64,000 bases of DNA from Lysinibacillus antri (GCF_003977595.1 NZ_RYYR01000008.1:101083-165082), one strand, 5' to 3'; shown: positions 35,969-46,069, counted from the first letter of the stretch. Program-made: numbers and translations. Notes: generated by a model from the sequence alone, not told the origin.

Positions 35969-36571
35969 TTATAGTAATCCGATAAAAAGATACATAGCAG
36001 TTCCCCAGATAAACAGTGCGGAACATTTGTTAAAGATTTTCATTAAACTTCCTGTACCATCTAGTTTTTTGATAATTGTACCTGCTAGCGTTAATCCAAA
36101 GAACCAAATCCAAGAGATTGTAATGCATGCCATTGTAAAAAGTACCCTTTCTGTTCCGATATATTTTAATGCACTTGTCCCAATAACACCTACAATATCT
36201 AAAATGGCATGTGGATTAAGTAAGGAAACAGATAAGGCAAACATAATCTGTTGACGAGTCGATAATGCTTTATTCGTTTCAGCTTTTGTTGGTTCAGATC
36301 GCCAAATTGCAAACCCCATGTAAAGTAAAAATAATATCCCTATACTCATTAGGCTTATTCGTAGCCATTCAAATTGCATAACAATAACGGATAGCCCAAA
36401 GACAGCTAACAGAATTAAAAACGTATCGCACAGTGCGGCTGTCACAGTTGCCGGAAGTGCTCGGAGTAGTTTTGGTTGTGTGGCTCCTTGTGAAAATATA
36501 AATACGTTCTGTACACCTAAAGGCAAAATGAGACCGAATGCTAAGATTATTCCGTGAAGAATAGCTTCCAT
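35969..36571 (-). CDS. LysE/ArgO-type amino-acid exporter
   Basis: About 200 residues, six hydrophobic helices, with the LysE family start (GIILAFGLILPLGVQNVFIF) and LLNPHAILDIVGVIG in the middle. Exports basic amino acids in characterised members. Start at MEAILHG; the site is weak (AAAGAGAG). It is divergent from a MocR-type regulator with a gap of about 100 bp, so that regulator probably controls it. Confidence 0.9.
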   Translation of the reverse strand: MEAILHGIILAFGLILPLGVQNVFIFSQGATQPKLLRALPATVTAALCDTFLILLAVFGLSVIVMQFEWLRISLMSIGILFLLYMGFAIWRSEPTKAETNKALSTRQQIMFALSVSLLNPHAILDIVGVIGTSALKYIGTERVLFTMACITISWIWFFGLTLAGTIIKKLDGTGSLMKIFNKCSALFIWGTAMYLFIGLL

Positions 36572-36631
36572 ATAAATAATCAACTCTCTTTCAATTTCTA
36601 GTGTACTATGATAAAACTGAAAGAAAACAAC

Positions 36632-36660
36632 CAATTGGATGGTTTTTCATCCACCCAATT
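36632..36660. promoter_or_regulatory. Candidate operator between lysE-like and mocR-like genes
   Basis: Imperfect palindrome AATTGGATGG ... CATCC(AC)CCAATT centred in the divergent intergenic region, immediately upstream of the regulator's ribosome-binding site. A site for the adjacent regulator is plausible but unproven. Confidence 0.4.
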
Positions 36661-36674
36661 TACGGAGGGATTGA

Positions 36675-38108
36675 ATGAAGTGGCAACCAAATCGCGATTC
36701 CCATTTGAGCATTCAAGAGCAAATAGTAGATTGGATCAAATCTCGTATTGAACGAGGCGACTGGACTGTTGGCACAAAAATTCCAACACAGCGGCAACTC
36801 GCAATGGATTTTAATGTAAATCGAAGCACCGTACAACTTGCACTCGATGAATTAAGGGCGGATGGTTTACTAGAATCAAAAATGGGGTCAGGAGTATATG
36901 TAGCTAATAATTCATGGAATGTACTTTTAGACAAGGCTCAACCAAATTGGCAGCAACACATTGAATCAAGTATCCATTTACCAAACTACCATACAATTCA
37001 ACTCATCAATGAATATGAGCAAATGGATCATATCATCCGTCTCGGAACAGGGGAATTATCCCCTGACTTACTACCAACCAAACAACTTGAAGCGTCATTA
37101 AAGGCGATTTCTCTTGATTCAAAGGCAATTGGCTATTCATCACCAAAAGGAAGTGAAAAGCTAAGAGGAATTTTATGTAGTTATTTAAAAAAACGAGGGA
37201 TTCAAACAGTACCAGAGAATATTTTAATTGTTTCAGGCGCACTTCAAGCACTCCAATTAATTGCAATTGGATTATTAGAAGAAGAATCTATTGTCTTCCA
37301 AGAACAACCTTCGTATTTAAATTCTATCCATCCCTTTCAATCAGCCGGAATGCGTTTAATTTCACTGTCACGGGAAGGACATTTAACAGACAATTTACGT
37401 AAATTCAAAAGAAAAAAACAATCTATCTTTTACTGTGTACCAACCTTACACAATCCAACAGGGTACAATTGGTCAAAGGAAGAAAAGCAACGTCTGTACG
37501 ATGCGTGCAAAGAGTTACAAATCCCGATTGTCGAAGATGATGTCTATCATGAACTATTGTTTGACTCTTCTTCTCCTGCCATAAAGTCGTTTGATACATC
37601 GGGACAAGTTCTTTATATCGGCAGTGTATCCAAAACGCTAAGTCCTGGATTACGGATTGGTTGGGTTGTTGCACCTTCTCCCGTTATCCAGCGATTAGCT
37701 GATATTAAAATGCAAACAGATTATGGTTCAAGTGCCTTTTCTCAAGAAATCGTCTCATACTGGATCTCATCAGGTTTATACGAAAAGCATCTAGTAAAAC
37801 TTCGTGAACAATTGAAAAGAAGGGCTACATTTGTAGAAGAAATATTAGAACGGCAATTTCAACAATTAGCCAGCTGGAAAAGGTCTGAGGGTGGCTTCTA
37901 CATATGGCTTCGGTTTCATGAGCCTATTGTAAATAAAAATTTATTTCTGAATTTACTTAAACAAAATGTTTTGATTAATCCAGGTTATATTTATGAATCA
38001 AATGATTTACATCATATTCGTCTTTCCTATGCTTATGCATCATTAGGAGAATTAAAAGAAGGATTAAATACTTTACTAGAACTAATTAGCAGTAACTCTC
38101 AGAAATGA
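36675..38108 (+). CDS. MocR-type (GntR-HTH / aminotransferase-like) regulator
   Basis: 477 residues. N-terminal GntR winged helix (about 10-75; PTQRQLAMDFNVNRSTVQLA) joined to a fold-type I aminotransferase-like domain (about 105-475). The PLP lysine is in SVSKTLSPGLRIGW near residue 321, with NPTG near 259 and EDDVYHEL near 286. These proteins sense amino acids or B6 vitamers via PLP chemistry and regulate divergent genes. ATG after ACGGAGGGATTGA. Probable regulator of the adjacent exporter. Confidence 0.95.
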   Translation: MKWQPNRDSHLSIQEQIVDWIKSRIERGDWTVGTKIPTQRQLAMDFNVNRSTVQLALDELRADGLLESKMGSGVYVANNSWNVLLDKAQPNWQQHIESSIHLPNYHTIQLINEYEQMDHIIRLGTGELSPDLLPTKQLEASLKAISLDSKAIGYSSPKGSEKLRGILCSYLKKRGIQTVPENILIVSGALQALQLIAIGLLEEESIVFQEQPSYLNSIHPFQSAGMRLISLSREGHLTDNLRKFKRKKQSIFYCVPTLHNPTGYNWSKEEKQRLYDACKELQIPIVEDDVYHELLFDSSSPAIKSFDTSGQVLYIGSVSKTLSPGLRIGWVVAPSPVIQRLADIKMQTDYGSSAFSQEIVSYWISSGLYEKHLVKLREQLKRRATFVEEILERQFQQLASWKRSEGGFYIWLRFHEPIVNKNLFLNLLKQNVLINPGYIYESNDLHHIRLSYAYASLGELKEGLNTLLELISSNSQK

Positions 38109-38122
38109 TACTTTTATTATGA

Positions 38123-38168
38123 AAAAGCCCAGCTTCTCTACGAATTAAAGTAGAGAAATTGGGCTTTT
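38123..38168. terminator. Bidirectional terminator
   Basis: AAAAGCCCA / TGGGCTTTT with an inner TTCTCTAC / GTAGAGAA stem, between the convergent MocR-like and leuA genes. Confidence 0.85.
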
Positions 38169-38173
38169 CCTTT

Positions 38174-38986
38174 TTACACACTTTCAGGAACTTTTTTATA
38201 CACGGAATTCAACCCAGCTACAACAATACTGTTAATGGCATTAATGTAAGCGAATGCGCTTGCCTTCAAAATATCCGTGTCAGCAGCTTTGGCAATATAT
38301 TTTGTTCCCTCATGTTCAATGACAATTTTCACTTTTCCAATTGCTTCTTTACCACGAGAAACAGAACTAATATTATATTCCACAAGTTTTACATCAATAT
38401 TTGTTACGTTTGCAATCGCTGAATATAATGCATCAATCGGTCCTGAACCTACTGCACTCGATTTCAGGATTTCATCGCCTTTTATGATTTTTACACTAGC
38501 AGAAGGAAATGCCGAGTTACTAATCACTTGCAAATCCTCAAGTGCATAAAATTGACTGCTATAGTTTTGACGATTCGGGTTATTTTTCTCCACTTTTTCG
38601 TAGTACTCTTCCACAATGACGTATAGATCATGATCATATACTTCTTTCTTGGCATCTGCTAACTGTAGAAACCTTTCAAAAATTTGTTCGAACTCTTCTT
38701 CTGTAAAATAATGGAAGGAAAGATTTTGCAGTGCATTTTTCACTGCGTGGCGGCCTGAACGCGCTGTTAATACTAACTCCATATCCTCTAATCCTACATC
38801 TTCTGGATGGACAATTTCATACGCATCGCGCGATTTTAATAGCCCGTCTTGGTGGATACCCGATGAATGTGCAAATGCGTTATCGCCTGTAATTGCTTTA
38901 TTTACTTGAACATCTAGCCCCATGAAACTTGAAACAAGACGTGATGTATTCATAATTTCTTTTGTATTAATATTCGTTGAAACGTT
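38174..38986 (-). pseudogene. leuA: leuA (2-isopropylmalate synthase), 5'-truncated at the IS605-type element
   Basis: About 270 codons of the C-terminal half of LeuA: the end of the catalytic region (SRLVSSFMGLDVQVNKAI, then AFAHSSGIHQDGLLKS) and the leucine-binding regulatory domain to the stop. About 245 N-terminal residues, including the metal-binding and most substrate-binding residues of the TIM barrel, are missing. The frame continues by chance a few codons into the IS right end. The missing 5' part is not on the other side of the element, so a deletion accompanied or followed insertion. The first step of leucine synthesis would be lost unless another copy exists. Confidence 0.88.
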
Positions 38987-39130
38987 TTGAACTACCCCCA
39001 CTTAGCTAAAGTTTGAAGTGGAGGATTCCTACGAACACCGATGTATCCATTAGTTTTTTTAGTAGGCTATCCCCGCAGTTCCTACGGTTAGAAGTCGAAT
39101 CGCTTCATTTCTAAGATTTTGTCCTGCGTT
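38987..39130 (-). ncRNA. Predicted omega-RNA scaffold of TnpB
   Basis: By analogy with characterised TnpB systems the guide RNA scaffold spans the 3' end of tnpB and the right end of the element. Here it would include the CCTCCACTT / AAGTGGGGG stem and end near GTTCAA at 38992-38987. The 5' boundary is a guess. Read on the minus strand, the next ~20 nt (from leuA) would be the guide. Confidence 0.4.
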
Positions 39131-40183
39131 AAGATCTCGTTGGTGAAAGGTACCACAAGAAGGACATTCCCATTCTCGAAGGTTTAGGTTCTTAACGTCT
39201 TTGTTTTGGTAACCACAAGTTGAACAAAGTTGTGAACTGGCAAATGTTTTAGACACAACCACGACTTCTTTTCCATACCATTTTGCTTTGTATTCAAGCA
39301 TCGTTCTAAATTGTGACCATGATACTTCACTAATTGCTTTGGCTAACTTGTGATTTTTTAGCATGTTTGACACGTGCAAATCTTCAATCCCTACAACATC
39401 GTGATTTTTGATGATGTGAGTGAAGATTTTCTGTAAGTAGTCTGTTCGGGCATTGGTGATTTTTTCATGAATTCGAGCCACTTTCACACGTTGCTTGTTC
39501 CAATTAGTCGAACCTTTCACACGCTTCGACAGAATACGTTGTGCTTTGGCTAACTTTCCATCTAATGTGCGAAACCATTTTGGATTCGAGAAGACCTCTC
39601 CGTTGCTCAACGTCGCAAAATCTTTTAGGCCTAAGTCAATCCCAACGGAAGAACCTGTCTTTTCGAGTGGTTTATTTTTTGTCTCAACAAGAATTGACAC
39701 AAAATATTTCCCACTTGGATTGCGTCTAACCGTGACGTTAAGAATACGCCCTTCTACCTCACGACTTTTGGCGAAACGAACAAGTCCAAGTTTAGGCATT
39801 TTGATCTTGTTGCCGATGATTTCTATATTTCCGTTCGTGTACTTCGTTGTATAGGATTGTACCTGATTCTTTTTAGACTTAAAACATGGTGGATTAGTTT
39901 GCTTCTTAAAGAAACGATGAAATGCATTGGAAAGATTCTTTAATGCGGATTGCAAGGAAATACTGTCCACTTCTTTTAACCAGACCAACTCTTTTTTTAG
40001 CTGTGTTAAATCGGCGGAACAAGATTGATAGGATAATCCTTTACCAGTTTCCCTATATGCTTCATTCCAGCGTGCTAAGAAGTGATTAAAAACAAAACGT
40101 GAACAACCAAATGTTTTATTAATCAGAATAACTTGTTCTTTTGTTGGATAGATACGAAATTTATAGGCCTTATTGACGATCAC
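39059..40183 (-). CDS. tnpB: RNA-guided endonuclease TnpB (IS200/IS605 family)
   Basis: About 374 residues, full length. The RuvC-like nuclease has all three acidic positions: GIDLG near residue 182, GIEDL near 263 and RDLNAGQN near 362. The zinc ribbon is CSTCGYQ and CPSCG (near 319-344). The N-terminal [12 protein letters not shown] segment is typical. It uses an omega-RNA from its own 3' end to cut a target next to a short motif. The start is the GTG nine bases after GAGGAGG; a GTG three codons earlier overlaps that site. No inactivating change seen. Confidence 0.92.
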   Translation of the reverse strand: MIVNKAYKFRIYPTKEQVILINKTFGCSRFVFNHFLARWNEAYRETGKGLSYQSCSADLTQLKKELVWLKEVDSISLQSALKNLSNAFHRFFKKQTNPPCFKSKKNQVQSYTTKYTNGNIEIIGNKIKMPKLGLVRFAKSREVEGRILNVTVRRNPSGKYFVSILVETKNKPLEKTGSSVGIDLGLKDFATLSNGEVFSNPKWFRTLDGKLAKAQRILSKRVKGSTNWNKQRVKVARIHEKITNARTDYLQKIFTHIIKNHDVVGIEDLHVSNMLKNHKLAKAISEVSWSQFRTMLEYKAKWYGKEVVVVSKTFASSQLCSTCGYQNKDVKNLNLREWECPSCGTFHQRDLNAGQNLRNEAIRLLTVGTAGIAY

Positions 40184-40390
40184 AAATTGCACCTCCTCAA
40201 AATAAGAACATTCGTTCCTATTTTAACATAAAGAGAATGTTTTGGCTACTGCCAACCACCATTCATCTCCCACCTACTCCTTGGAGATGTCCCCTACTCA
40301 TTCCTTGAGGTGGGAGTCTTCTGGCGGAAAATGATAAACTACCTTACTTATACATAGTTGACTTATGCCTTTTGATCAATCAACCATTAT

Positions 40391-40936
40391 CTAACAATCT
40401 AATGTACTTAAATGTGCTAAAGATAATTTACTCACTATTTCATACCCATTTCCTTTTCCTTTAGGCTTAATAATAACTGTCCCCATGTAAGGTATTTGAT
40501 CTAAACCGACTCCTTCTGGGAAATTATGAGCAACGACTACCTTATTTTTACACTTTTCTGGAATTATTTCTAAAATAGATTTAAGATTACTCAAAATTCT
40601 TTTCCGATCATTATTAGGTAAATTTCCACTCAATCTATTTATCTCAGCCCAAAAAGGATTAACTTGAACATTACCACTTCCAAATGCTAACTGTGCGGTT
40701 TCGATTGTTCTGCAAAAAGGACTTGCGGAAACAGGGTATTGAAACGGGATTTGTAGGTATCGAAAAACTTCTCCATAGTAAATAGCTTGCCTGCGTCCCA
40801 TTTCAGAAAGATTTCTTTGGGTTAAACAGTTTTGAAAATTTAAATTGGCTAAATCGTTTCCAATAGTCGCTTCCCCATGCCTTGTATAAAATATAAATCC
40901 CCCAGTTCTAAGGGAATTAAGTAAGGATCTATTCAA
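40391..40936 (-). CDS. Histidine phosphatase family protein
   Basis: 181 residues. Branch-1-like histidine phosphatase with the phosphohistidine motif TRHGEA near residue 17, the conserved Arg in SPFCRTIETAQ near 75, a Glu in WAEI and the second His in VVAHNF near 138. Start is a TTG nine bases after AAAGGAG; an ATG in another frame is followed at once by a stop, and the in-frame upstream ATG has no site. Substrate unknown. Confidence 0.8.
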   Translation of the reverse strand: MNRSLLNSLRTGGFIFYTRHGEATIGNDLANLNFQNCLTQRNLSEMGRRQAIYYGEVFRYLQIPFQYPVSASPFCRTIETAQLAFGSGNVQVNPFWAEINRLSGNLPNNDRKRILSNLKSILEIIPEKCKNKVVVAHNFPEGVGLDQIPYMGTVIIKPKGKGNGYEIVSKLSLAHLSTLDC

Positions 40937-41059
40937 AATACATTTCTCCTTTCTATAAATATCATAGTTTAATGCTAAGGTATGACATGGGTTATAAATA
41001 AATAAAATACCCAATACATCTAATATTTGTTAAAATTAAATTAAAAAGGAAATGTAACT

Positions 41060-42016
41060 ATGTTCAAAAGAAAAACGCCGTGTTCAACGAATCTACCCAA
41101 TAGTTTGTATTCACTTGAAACAATCCCATTAGGAGGCATTCAACAATCCATCTTAATCCGAACAGATGACCAAAATCACCCCATTCTGCTTTTTCTCCAC
41201 GGCGGACCTGGAACAGCACAAATTGGGTTTGCAAGAAGATTTCAACGACAATTGGAGAAAGAATTTATTGTAGTGAACTGGGATCAAAGAGGTTCAGGAA
41301 TATCCGGATCAGGTGAGCTTACACTAAAAACATACCTGGATGATGCCAAAGAACTTATTCAATATCTATTAGAAAGATTTGGGAAAGAAAAAATTTACTT
41401 GGTGGGTCACTCATGGGGTAGTATCCTTGGCTCTATATTAGCTCAAGAATATCATGATTATCTTTATGCCTATATAGGCGTCGGTCAGATTGTTTGTACG
41501 GTAGAAGGTGAAAAAATTTCCTTTGAATTTGTGAAAGATCAGGCAGTCAAAAAGAGGGACAAAAAAGCTCTTGAATTATTAAATAATCTTGTGTTTGAAC
41601 CTGATTCCTTGGACTATTTATTTTCACAACGCAAATTGCTTGATAAATATAAGGGGTCTCTTTATTCGATGACAGGTACTCAATTGTTTTTCAGTAAATT
41701 TTTGACCAATACCGAGTATCTATTGTCAGATTGGTTTCGTTTTATCAAAGGGAACAAAACATCAATAAAATATATGTGGCATGAAGTAGCTAAAATCAAT
41801 TTTTGGAACGTCATCGATTATTCCATTCCAATTTACTTTTGCGCCGGCAGATTTGATTTCAATACACCTTCTCAACTGGTGGAAGAGTATTTCCAACGCA
41901 TCCATGCACCAGTAAAGGAACTAGTTTGGTTTGAAAACTCGGGACACTGTCCACCGTTTGAAGAGTATGAAAAATTTAATGAATTGTTGTGTCATATAAA
42001 AAAATCTGTCGGATAA
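41060..42016 (+). CDS. Alpha/beta hydrolase, proline iminopeptidase-like
   Basis: 318 residues. HGGPGTAQIGF near residue 50 and NWDQRGSGIS near 75 are the hallmarks of the prolyl aminopeptidase (S33) group; the nucleophile is in GHSWGS near 117, and the His in SGHCPPFE near 295. It probably cleaves N-terminal residues or short peptides, or a related small substrate. The ATG follows AAAAAGGAAATGTAACT. A terminator overlaps the stop. Confidence 0.88.
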   Translation: MFKRKTPCSTNLPNSLYSLETIPLGGIQQSILIRTDDQNHPILLFLHGGPGTAQIGFARRFQRQLEKEFIVVNWDQRGSGISGSGELTLKTYLDDAKELIQYLLERFGKEKIYLVGHSWGSILGSILAQEYHDYLYAYIGVGQIVCTVEGEKISFEFVKDQAVKKRDKKALELLNNLVFEPDSLDYLFSQRKLLDKYKGSLYSMTGTQLFFSKFLTNTEYLLSDWFRFIKGNKTSIKYMWHEVAKINFWNVIDYSIPIYFCAGRFDFNTPSQLVEEYFQRIHAPVKELVWFENSGHCPPFEEYEKFNELLCHIKKSVG

Positions 42017-42031
42017 GACAGATTTTTTTAT
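41998..42031. terminator. Terminator overlapping the stop of the S33 hydrolase
   Basis: AAATCTGTC / GACAGATTT with A and T runs on either side; the hydrolase TAA lies in the loop region. Confidence 0.75.
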
Positions 42032-42038
42032 ATAGATA

Positions 42039-43196
42039 TTAGGTTGAAGAATTTATCAACTTATATAAGATGGTAGGCCACCAATCCATAACTCCCCATT
42101 TACTTCCAAGACGAATAGCGATTGTATTGTTTTCTGGGCTAACATATAGAACTTGACCTAATGCCCCTAAAGCAAAATAATCATTATTCGTTTTGTTATT
42201 TAGATGTCCCCACCACAAATATTTATAATATGCTTTATTTCGATTGAACCACATTTTTCCCCACGGATGTTTTTGATAATATCGGAAATGGTCACCAGTA
42301 GATGGCACATTATTTGGACTTACGGATTCCTTAATCCAATCTTGGCTAATAATCTGTTTTCCTTCCCATTCCCCATTTTTTAAGAATAACCTGCCAAACT
42401 TGGCTAGATCTATTGCGGTCATTACTAATCCGCTTTCAATCTTTTCAAATAGATGCTTTTCACTATCTAATATCATTAAGCCTGGAAATTCCATCCCTAA
42501 TTGACTCCATATCTTCTCATAAAAGAAATCTGTTACACTTTTACCTGTTGTCCTTTCAAGAATCAAACCTAGAATTAACAAATGATAGTCATTATAATGG
42601 AAAAATTTATCATTCGTATCCTCTACAGCAGAGAGAGCCAATTTCCTTCCATTCGGATGCAAATATACTTTTGCCTCGTCTCGCCAAGGAAAATGACCTT
42701 CTTTGAACTTTATGCCTGCATCCATTTGAAGAAGCTGTTTGATTGTAGTATTTCTTAGTTGTAATTCTGGTACATAAGAAGAAACGAAATCATCTACACT
42801 TTTAATATATCCCGTATCAATAGCGATTCCAACAAGAGCAGAAATAAATGACTTTGTAATGGAGAACAACTTTTGAGGAGTCTCTCTTTTATGTCCATTA
42901 AAGTAACTTTCATAAACAATCGTGTCATTTTTAATAATAAGTAACGCAGTAGTACCACTGTTTTCCATAAGTTGTTGAAAGTCAGCAATTCTTTTCTTTC
43001 CTTTATGTAAGTATTCAATCGTTGAAAATTCCATCTTATTTGGAGCTTCTTTAAAGAAATATGGATGATGATTTAAAGGGAGTTTCTTTGTTGAGAAGAA
43101 TTGATAATCATCGTATGCAACTGTAAATTTATTTTTCAACATATATGAGAGATACGTATGGATGTAATTTTTTTTATCCAAATTGGAATTTTCCAT
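42039..43196 (-). CDS. Serine hydrolase, beta-lactamase/penicillin-binding-like
   Basis: 385 residues. Catalytic SxxK in FSITKSFISALVG (near residue 107), the Tyr motif in FHYNDYHLL (near 190), and a C-terminal WWGHLN element in place of KTG. No signal peptide, so it is cytoplasmic, like many class C-related esterases in bacilli. Start at the ATG eight bases after GGAGG. Substrate unknown. Confidence 0.88.
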   Translation of the reverse strand: MENSNLDKKNYIHTYLSYMLKNKFTVAYDDYQFFSTKKLPLNHHPYFFKEAPNKMEFSTIEYLHKGKKRIADFQQLMENSGTTALLIIKNDTIVYESYFNGHKRETPQKLFSITKSFISALVGIAIDTGYIKSVDDFVSSYVPELQLRNTTIKQLLQMDAGIKFKEGHFPWRDEAKVYLHPNGRKLALSAVEDTNDKFFHYNDYHLLILGLILERTTGKSVTDFFYEKIWSQLGMEFPGLMILDSEKHLFEKIESGLVMTAIDLAKFGRLFLKNGEWEGKQIISQDWIKESVSPNNVPSTGDHFRYYQKHPWGKMWFNRNKAYYKYLWWGHLNNKTNNDYFALGALGQVLYVSPENNTIAIRLGSKWGVMDWWPTILYKLINSST

Positions 43197-43304
43197 TAAA
43201 TTTTCCTCCAAAACAATATTAAGAATCGGTGCCTCTACATAAATTCTCTTTCGCTTCTATTTATCCTTCTTTAACAAACCTGCCACTAAATTAATATCAT
43301 AAAA

Positions 43305-43356
43305 AACGCTACTCCCCCCACCAAATTAAAGCGTTGGAAGGGGGATGGGTAGCGTT
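43305..43356 (-). terminator. Terminator of helD
   Basis: AACGCTACtCCCCC pairs with GGGGG...GTAGCGTT; on the minus strand it is followed by TTTTTT. Confidence 0.7.
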
Positions 43357-43469
43357 AAATCTGTTCAATCCATGCTAATAAAAGAGACTCGTATAAACAT
43401 CATTTTTATTTTATTAAAAACTAATAAAGTATCCTGTGAAGATTCCTTTTTGTTATTTACTTTTTCAAT

Positions 43470-45818
43470 TTAGGAATTCGACTCAAAATGAATCAGATTT
43501 TCCTGCAACGCCTTTTGTATAAAAAAGTTTGGTTTTCCTACGCTATAAAGTTGCAATTCATGCATTGCTCTCGTACAAGCGGTGTAAAAAATCCTACGTA
43601 AACTCTCATCTCCATACACGTGCTCCGATGCATCGTAAATAATGACCGCTTCAAATTCAATACCCTTCGCTAAATATGAGGGAATTACTACAACCCCTTG
43701 TTCATATTCTGCTGAGCCAGATTTTATAAGCTTCATACCGTTAATGCTGTTTAACGCCTCAAACGCAACCTTACTTTCCTCCGCTGATTTACAAATGATC
43801 GCAATACTTCCATAGCCTTCACCTTGCAATTCCGATACTTTAGACAGAATGTAACGGTGCAATTCTGTATGATTTTTTACTTGAGTCAACACCGGCAGCT
43901 CACCCGCACGTTCAAACGGGATAATGCTCTCCCCATTGGCAATGAGACTACGTGTAAATTCGATAATTGGCTTCGTCGAACGATAACTACGTGTCATATT
44001 GATTACTTCGGTTTCTTCCTCGCCATATAAGCGATTAAGAACTTGGAAATCTACTACTTCACTCGCATGGGCAAAAATGGCTTGATTAAAATCACCCAGT
44101 ACTGTCATCTTTGCAGAAGGAAACAAGCGCTTTAAAAACTCAAATTGAAATGGTGAATAATCTTGCGCTTCATCAATGAGGATATGCTTGATGGAACGAT
44201 TCGTTTGGAAGCCTTGCATTAATTCCTGCAACAATAAAAATGGTGTCGCATCTTCATAATATAGTTTCCCCGCTTCTAGCATTTGACGTGTTGCGTGGCA
44301 AATAGCTTCCCACTCCTCAGGTACTTCTCCTTTTAACAATTGTTGCATCAGTAATGGATCAGCAAAAAGCTGCTTATAGATCCCTTCTAGATCAATAAAG
44401 TCCAGCGCTTGAATTTGTTTTCTTAATGGTTTCAATTTCAGGCCAACAATTACTCGAACAAGCGCTTTATGATCCATCTCATAAATTCCCTGCTCTTCTC
44501 GTTCAAAGCCATTTTTCTTAGCTAAATATTTGTGAATTTTATGATACGCCTCATTGCTAAGTAGCTCGATTTCCTCCTCTACCCACGGCTGAAAACGTTC
44601 TATTTTTTCTATTTCTTTTAGTTGATTCATTAGCCAATCCTTTAATTTTTCCAACCTGCTATGAAAATCGAGTGAAGTATTGCCACCATAAAATGTATCT
44701 GATAATTGTTGTGCCGTAATGATGATTTTCCCTCTGAACTTTACATCTTTAAATAGCATACCTGATTTTTCTAATGTTTCTCTGTATAATTTGATTGCCT
44801 CAAAAAATTGGTTAGATGCTTTAAATTGAATCCCTTTAACCCTTATATTATGTGAAGAAGTATTCGCTGCTGTTAACACATATTCCAATTGATCATATGG
44901 ATTTTCTAGTTGGAAATCTTTACTTAAACGATGGTCCAAATATTCCTGAAATGTCACTTGCTGCATATTTTCTTCACCGAGCTCAGGAAGTACGTTGGAA
45001 ACATAGCTATTAAACATCGCATTCGGCGAAAACAATATTATTTGGTCTGCTTTTATACGATCACGATATTTGTACAATAAAAAGGCAATTCTCTGAAGTG
45101 CTGCAGAAGTTTTACCACTACCAGCCGCACCATGCACAATAAGCAAGCGCCCTTGATCATGGCGAATAATTCGATTTTGCTCCTTTTGGATCGTTGCTAC
45201 AATACTTTGCATATACTTATCCGTGCCTTTTCCTAAAACCTGTTGCAAAACATCGTCACCAATTGTAAGACTGGTATCAAACATAGAGACTAGTTTCTCT
45301 TCACGAATCACATATTGCCACTTTTTCTCTAAGTTTCCATAAACCTCGCCCCCTGGTGTCATATACTGTGCAGGTCCTGGCTCGTAATCATAGTAGACGC
45401 TTGAAATCGGTGCTCTCCAGTCATAAATAAGAAAGTCCTCACCATTTGAATCCATCAGTGAAGAAATACCAATATAGATTTGTTCCGGTTCTGAATATCC
45501 CTCTTCAAGAAAATCAATTCTTCCGAAATAAGGCACGGACTTCATACGGCGTAAAGTAGCTAATCGTTTTGCTGCGTGACCATGTGTACTTTCGCCGACA
45601 GATAATGCTTGCGCTTCTTGTCTTAAGCTAATAACCGTTTCTAGAAAGTCATCAAACGAATCTGTATTCACTTTAATTTCATCCCAAAAATGCTTGCGAG
45701 TATTTACCACTTCATTTCGTAGCTTTAACGTTTCCGATTCAAGTTGAACTATTTGATCAGCAATTACGTTCATAACGCCATTCAATCGTTTTTGTTCATG
45801 TTGGAAATCTAAATTCAT
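43470..45818 (-). CDS. helD: RNA polymerase recycling ATPase HelD
   Basis: 782 residues, the length of Firmicutes HelD. UvrD-like superfamily 1 motor: coiled-coil N-terminal arm (about 1-60) that enters the RNAP secondary channel, Walker A GAAGSGKTSAALQR near 229, Walker B-like LIDEAQDYS near 556 and C-terminal motifs FYTACTRAMHELQ near 750. It displaces RNAP from stalled complexes using ATP. Start at the ATG with AAGGAG upstream; an ATG three codons earlier overlaps the site. Monocistronic. Confidence 0.95.
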   Translation of the reverse strand: MNLDFQHEQKRLNGVMNVIADQIVQLESETLKLRNEVVNTRKHFWDEIKVNTDSFDDFLETVISLRQEAQALSVGESTHGHAAKRLATLRRMKSVPYFGRIDFLEEGYSEPEQIYIGISSLMDSNGEDFLIYDWRAPISSVYYDYEPGPAQYMTPGGEVYGNLEKKWQYVIREEKLVSMFDTSLTIGDDVLQQVLGKGTDKYMQSIVATIQKEQNRIIRHDQGRLLIVHGAAGSGKTSAALQRIAFLLYKYRDRIKADQIILFSPNAMFNSYVSNVLPELGEENMQQVTFQEYLDHRLSKDFQLENPYDQLEYVLTAANTSSHNIRVKGIQFKASNQFFEAIKLYRETLEKSGMLFKDVKFRGKIIITAQQLSDTFYGGNTSLDFHSRLEKLKDWLMNQLKEIEKIERFQPWVEEEIELLSNEAYHKIHKYLAKKNGFEREEQGIYEMDHKALVRVIVGLKLKPLRKQIQALDFIDLEGIYKQLFADPLLMQQLLKGEVPEEWEAICHATRQMLEAGKLYYEDATPFLLLQELMQGFQTNRSIKHILIDEAQDYSPFQFEFLKRLFPSAKMTVLGDFNQAIFAHASEVVDFQVLNRLYGEEETEVINMTRSYRSTKPIIEFTRSLIANGESIIPFERAGELPVLTQVKNHTELHRYILSKVSELQGEGYGSIAIICKSAEESKVAFEALNSINGMKLIKSGSAEYEQGVVVIPSYLAKGIEFEAVIIYDASEHVYGDESLRRIFYTACTRAMHELQLYSVGKPNFFIQKALQENLIHFESNS

Positions 45819-46069
45819 AACATTCACTCCTTGAAAAAATTTAAGAGTTGACTAATGGATAAATTTTTTGTATAATTAAAATAGGGATAATATACACAAT
45901 AAAAGTTAATTGTTGCATATCTATATAAATTTACCACGTGTCTGCATTTTTTTCAATGCATTTGGCAGGTGTATTTTTTTTGCCCAAAATAAAGGACTGA
46001 AATTAAATTAAGAGATTAAGTGCGGGTTTTTCGTCTAGGCTTTATAATAAAATAAAGGGCGGTGATAGC

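Larger units (their letters stand above)
38987..40330 (-). mobile_element. IS200/IS605-family element carrying tnpB only (ends approximate)
   Basis: The tnpB gene (minus) is bounded by hairpin-bearing ends. Right end: CCTCCACTT / AAGTGGGGG stem followed by TAGTTCAA, abutting leuA at about 38987. Left end (about 40264-40330): CTCCCACCT / AGGTGGGAG with an alternative CATCTCC / GGAGATG stem, then TCTTCTGGCGG. TTTAT occurs just outside the left end and may be the target motif. No tnpA is present, so movement would need a transposase in trans. Confidence 0.75.
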
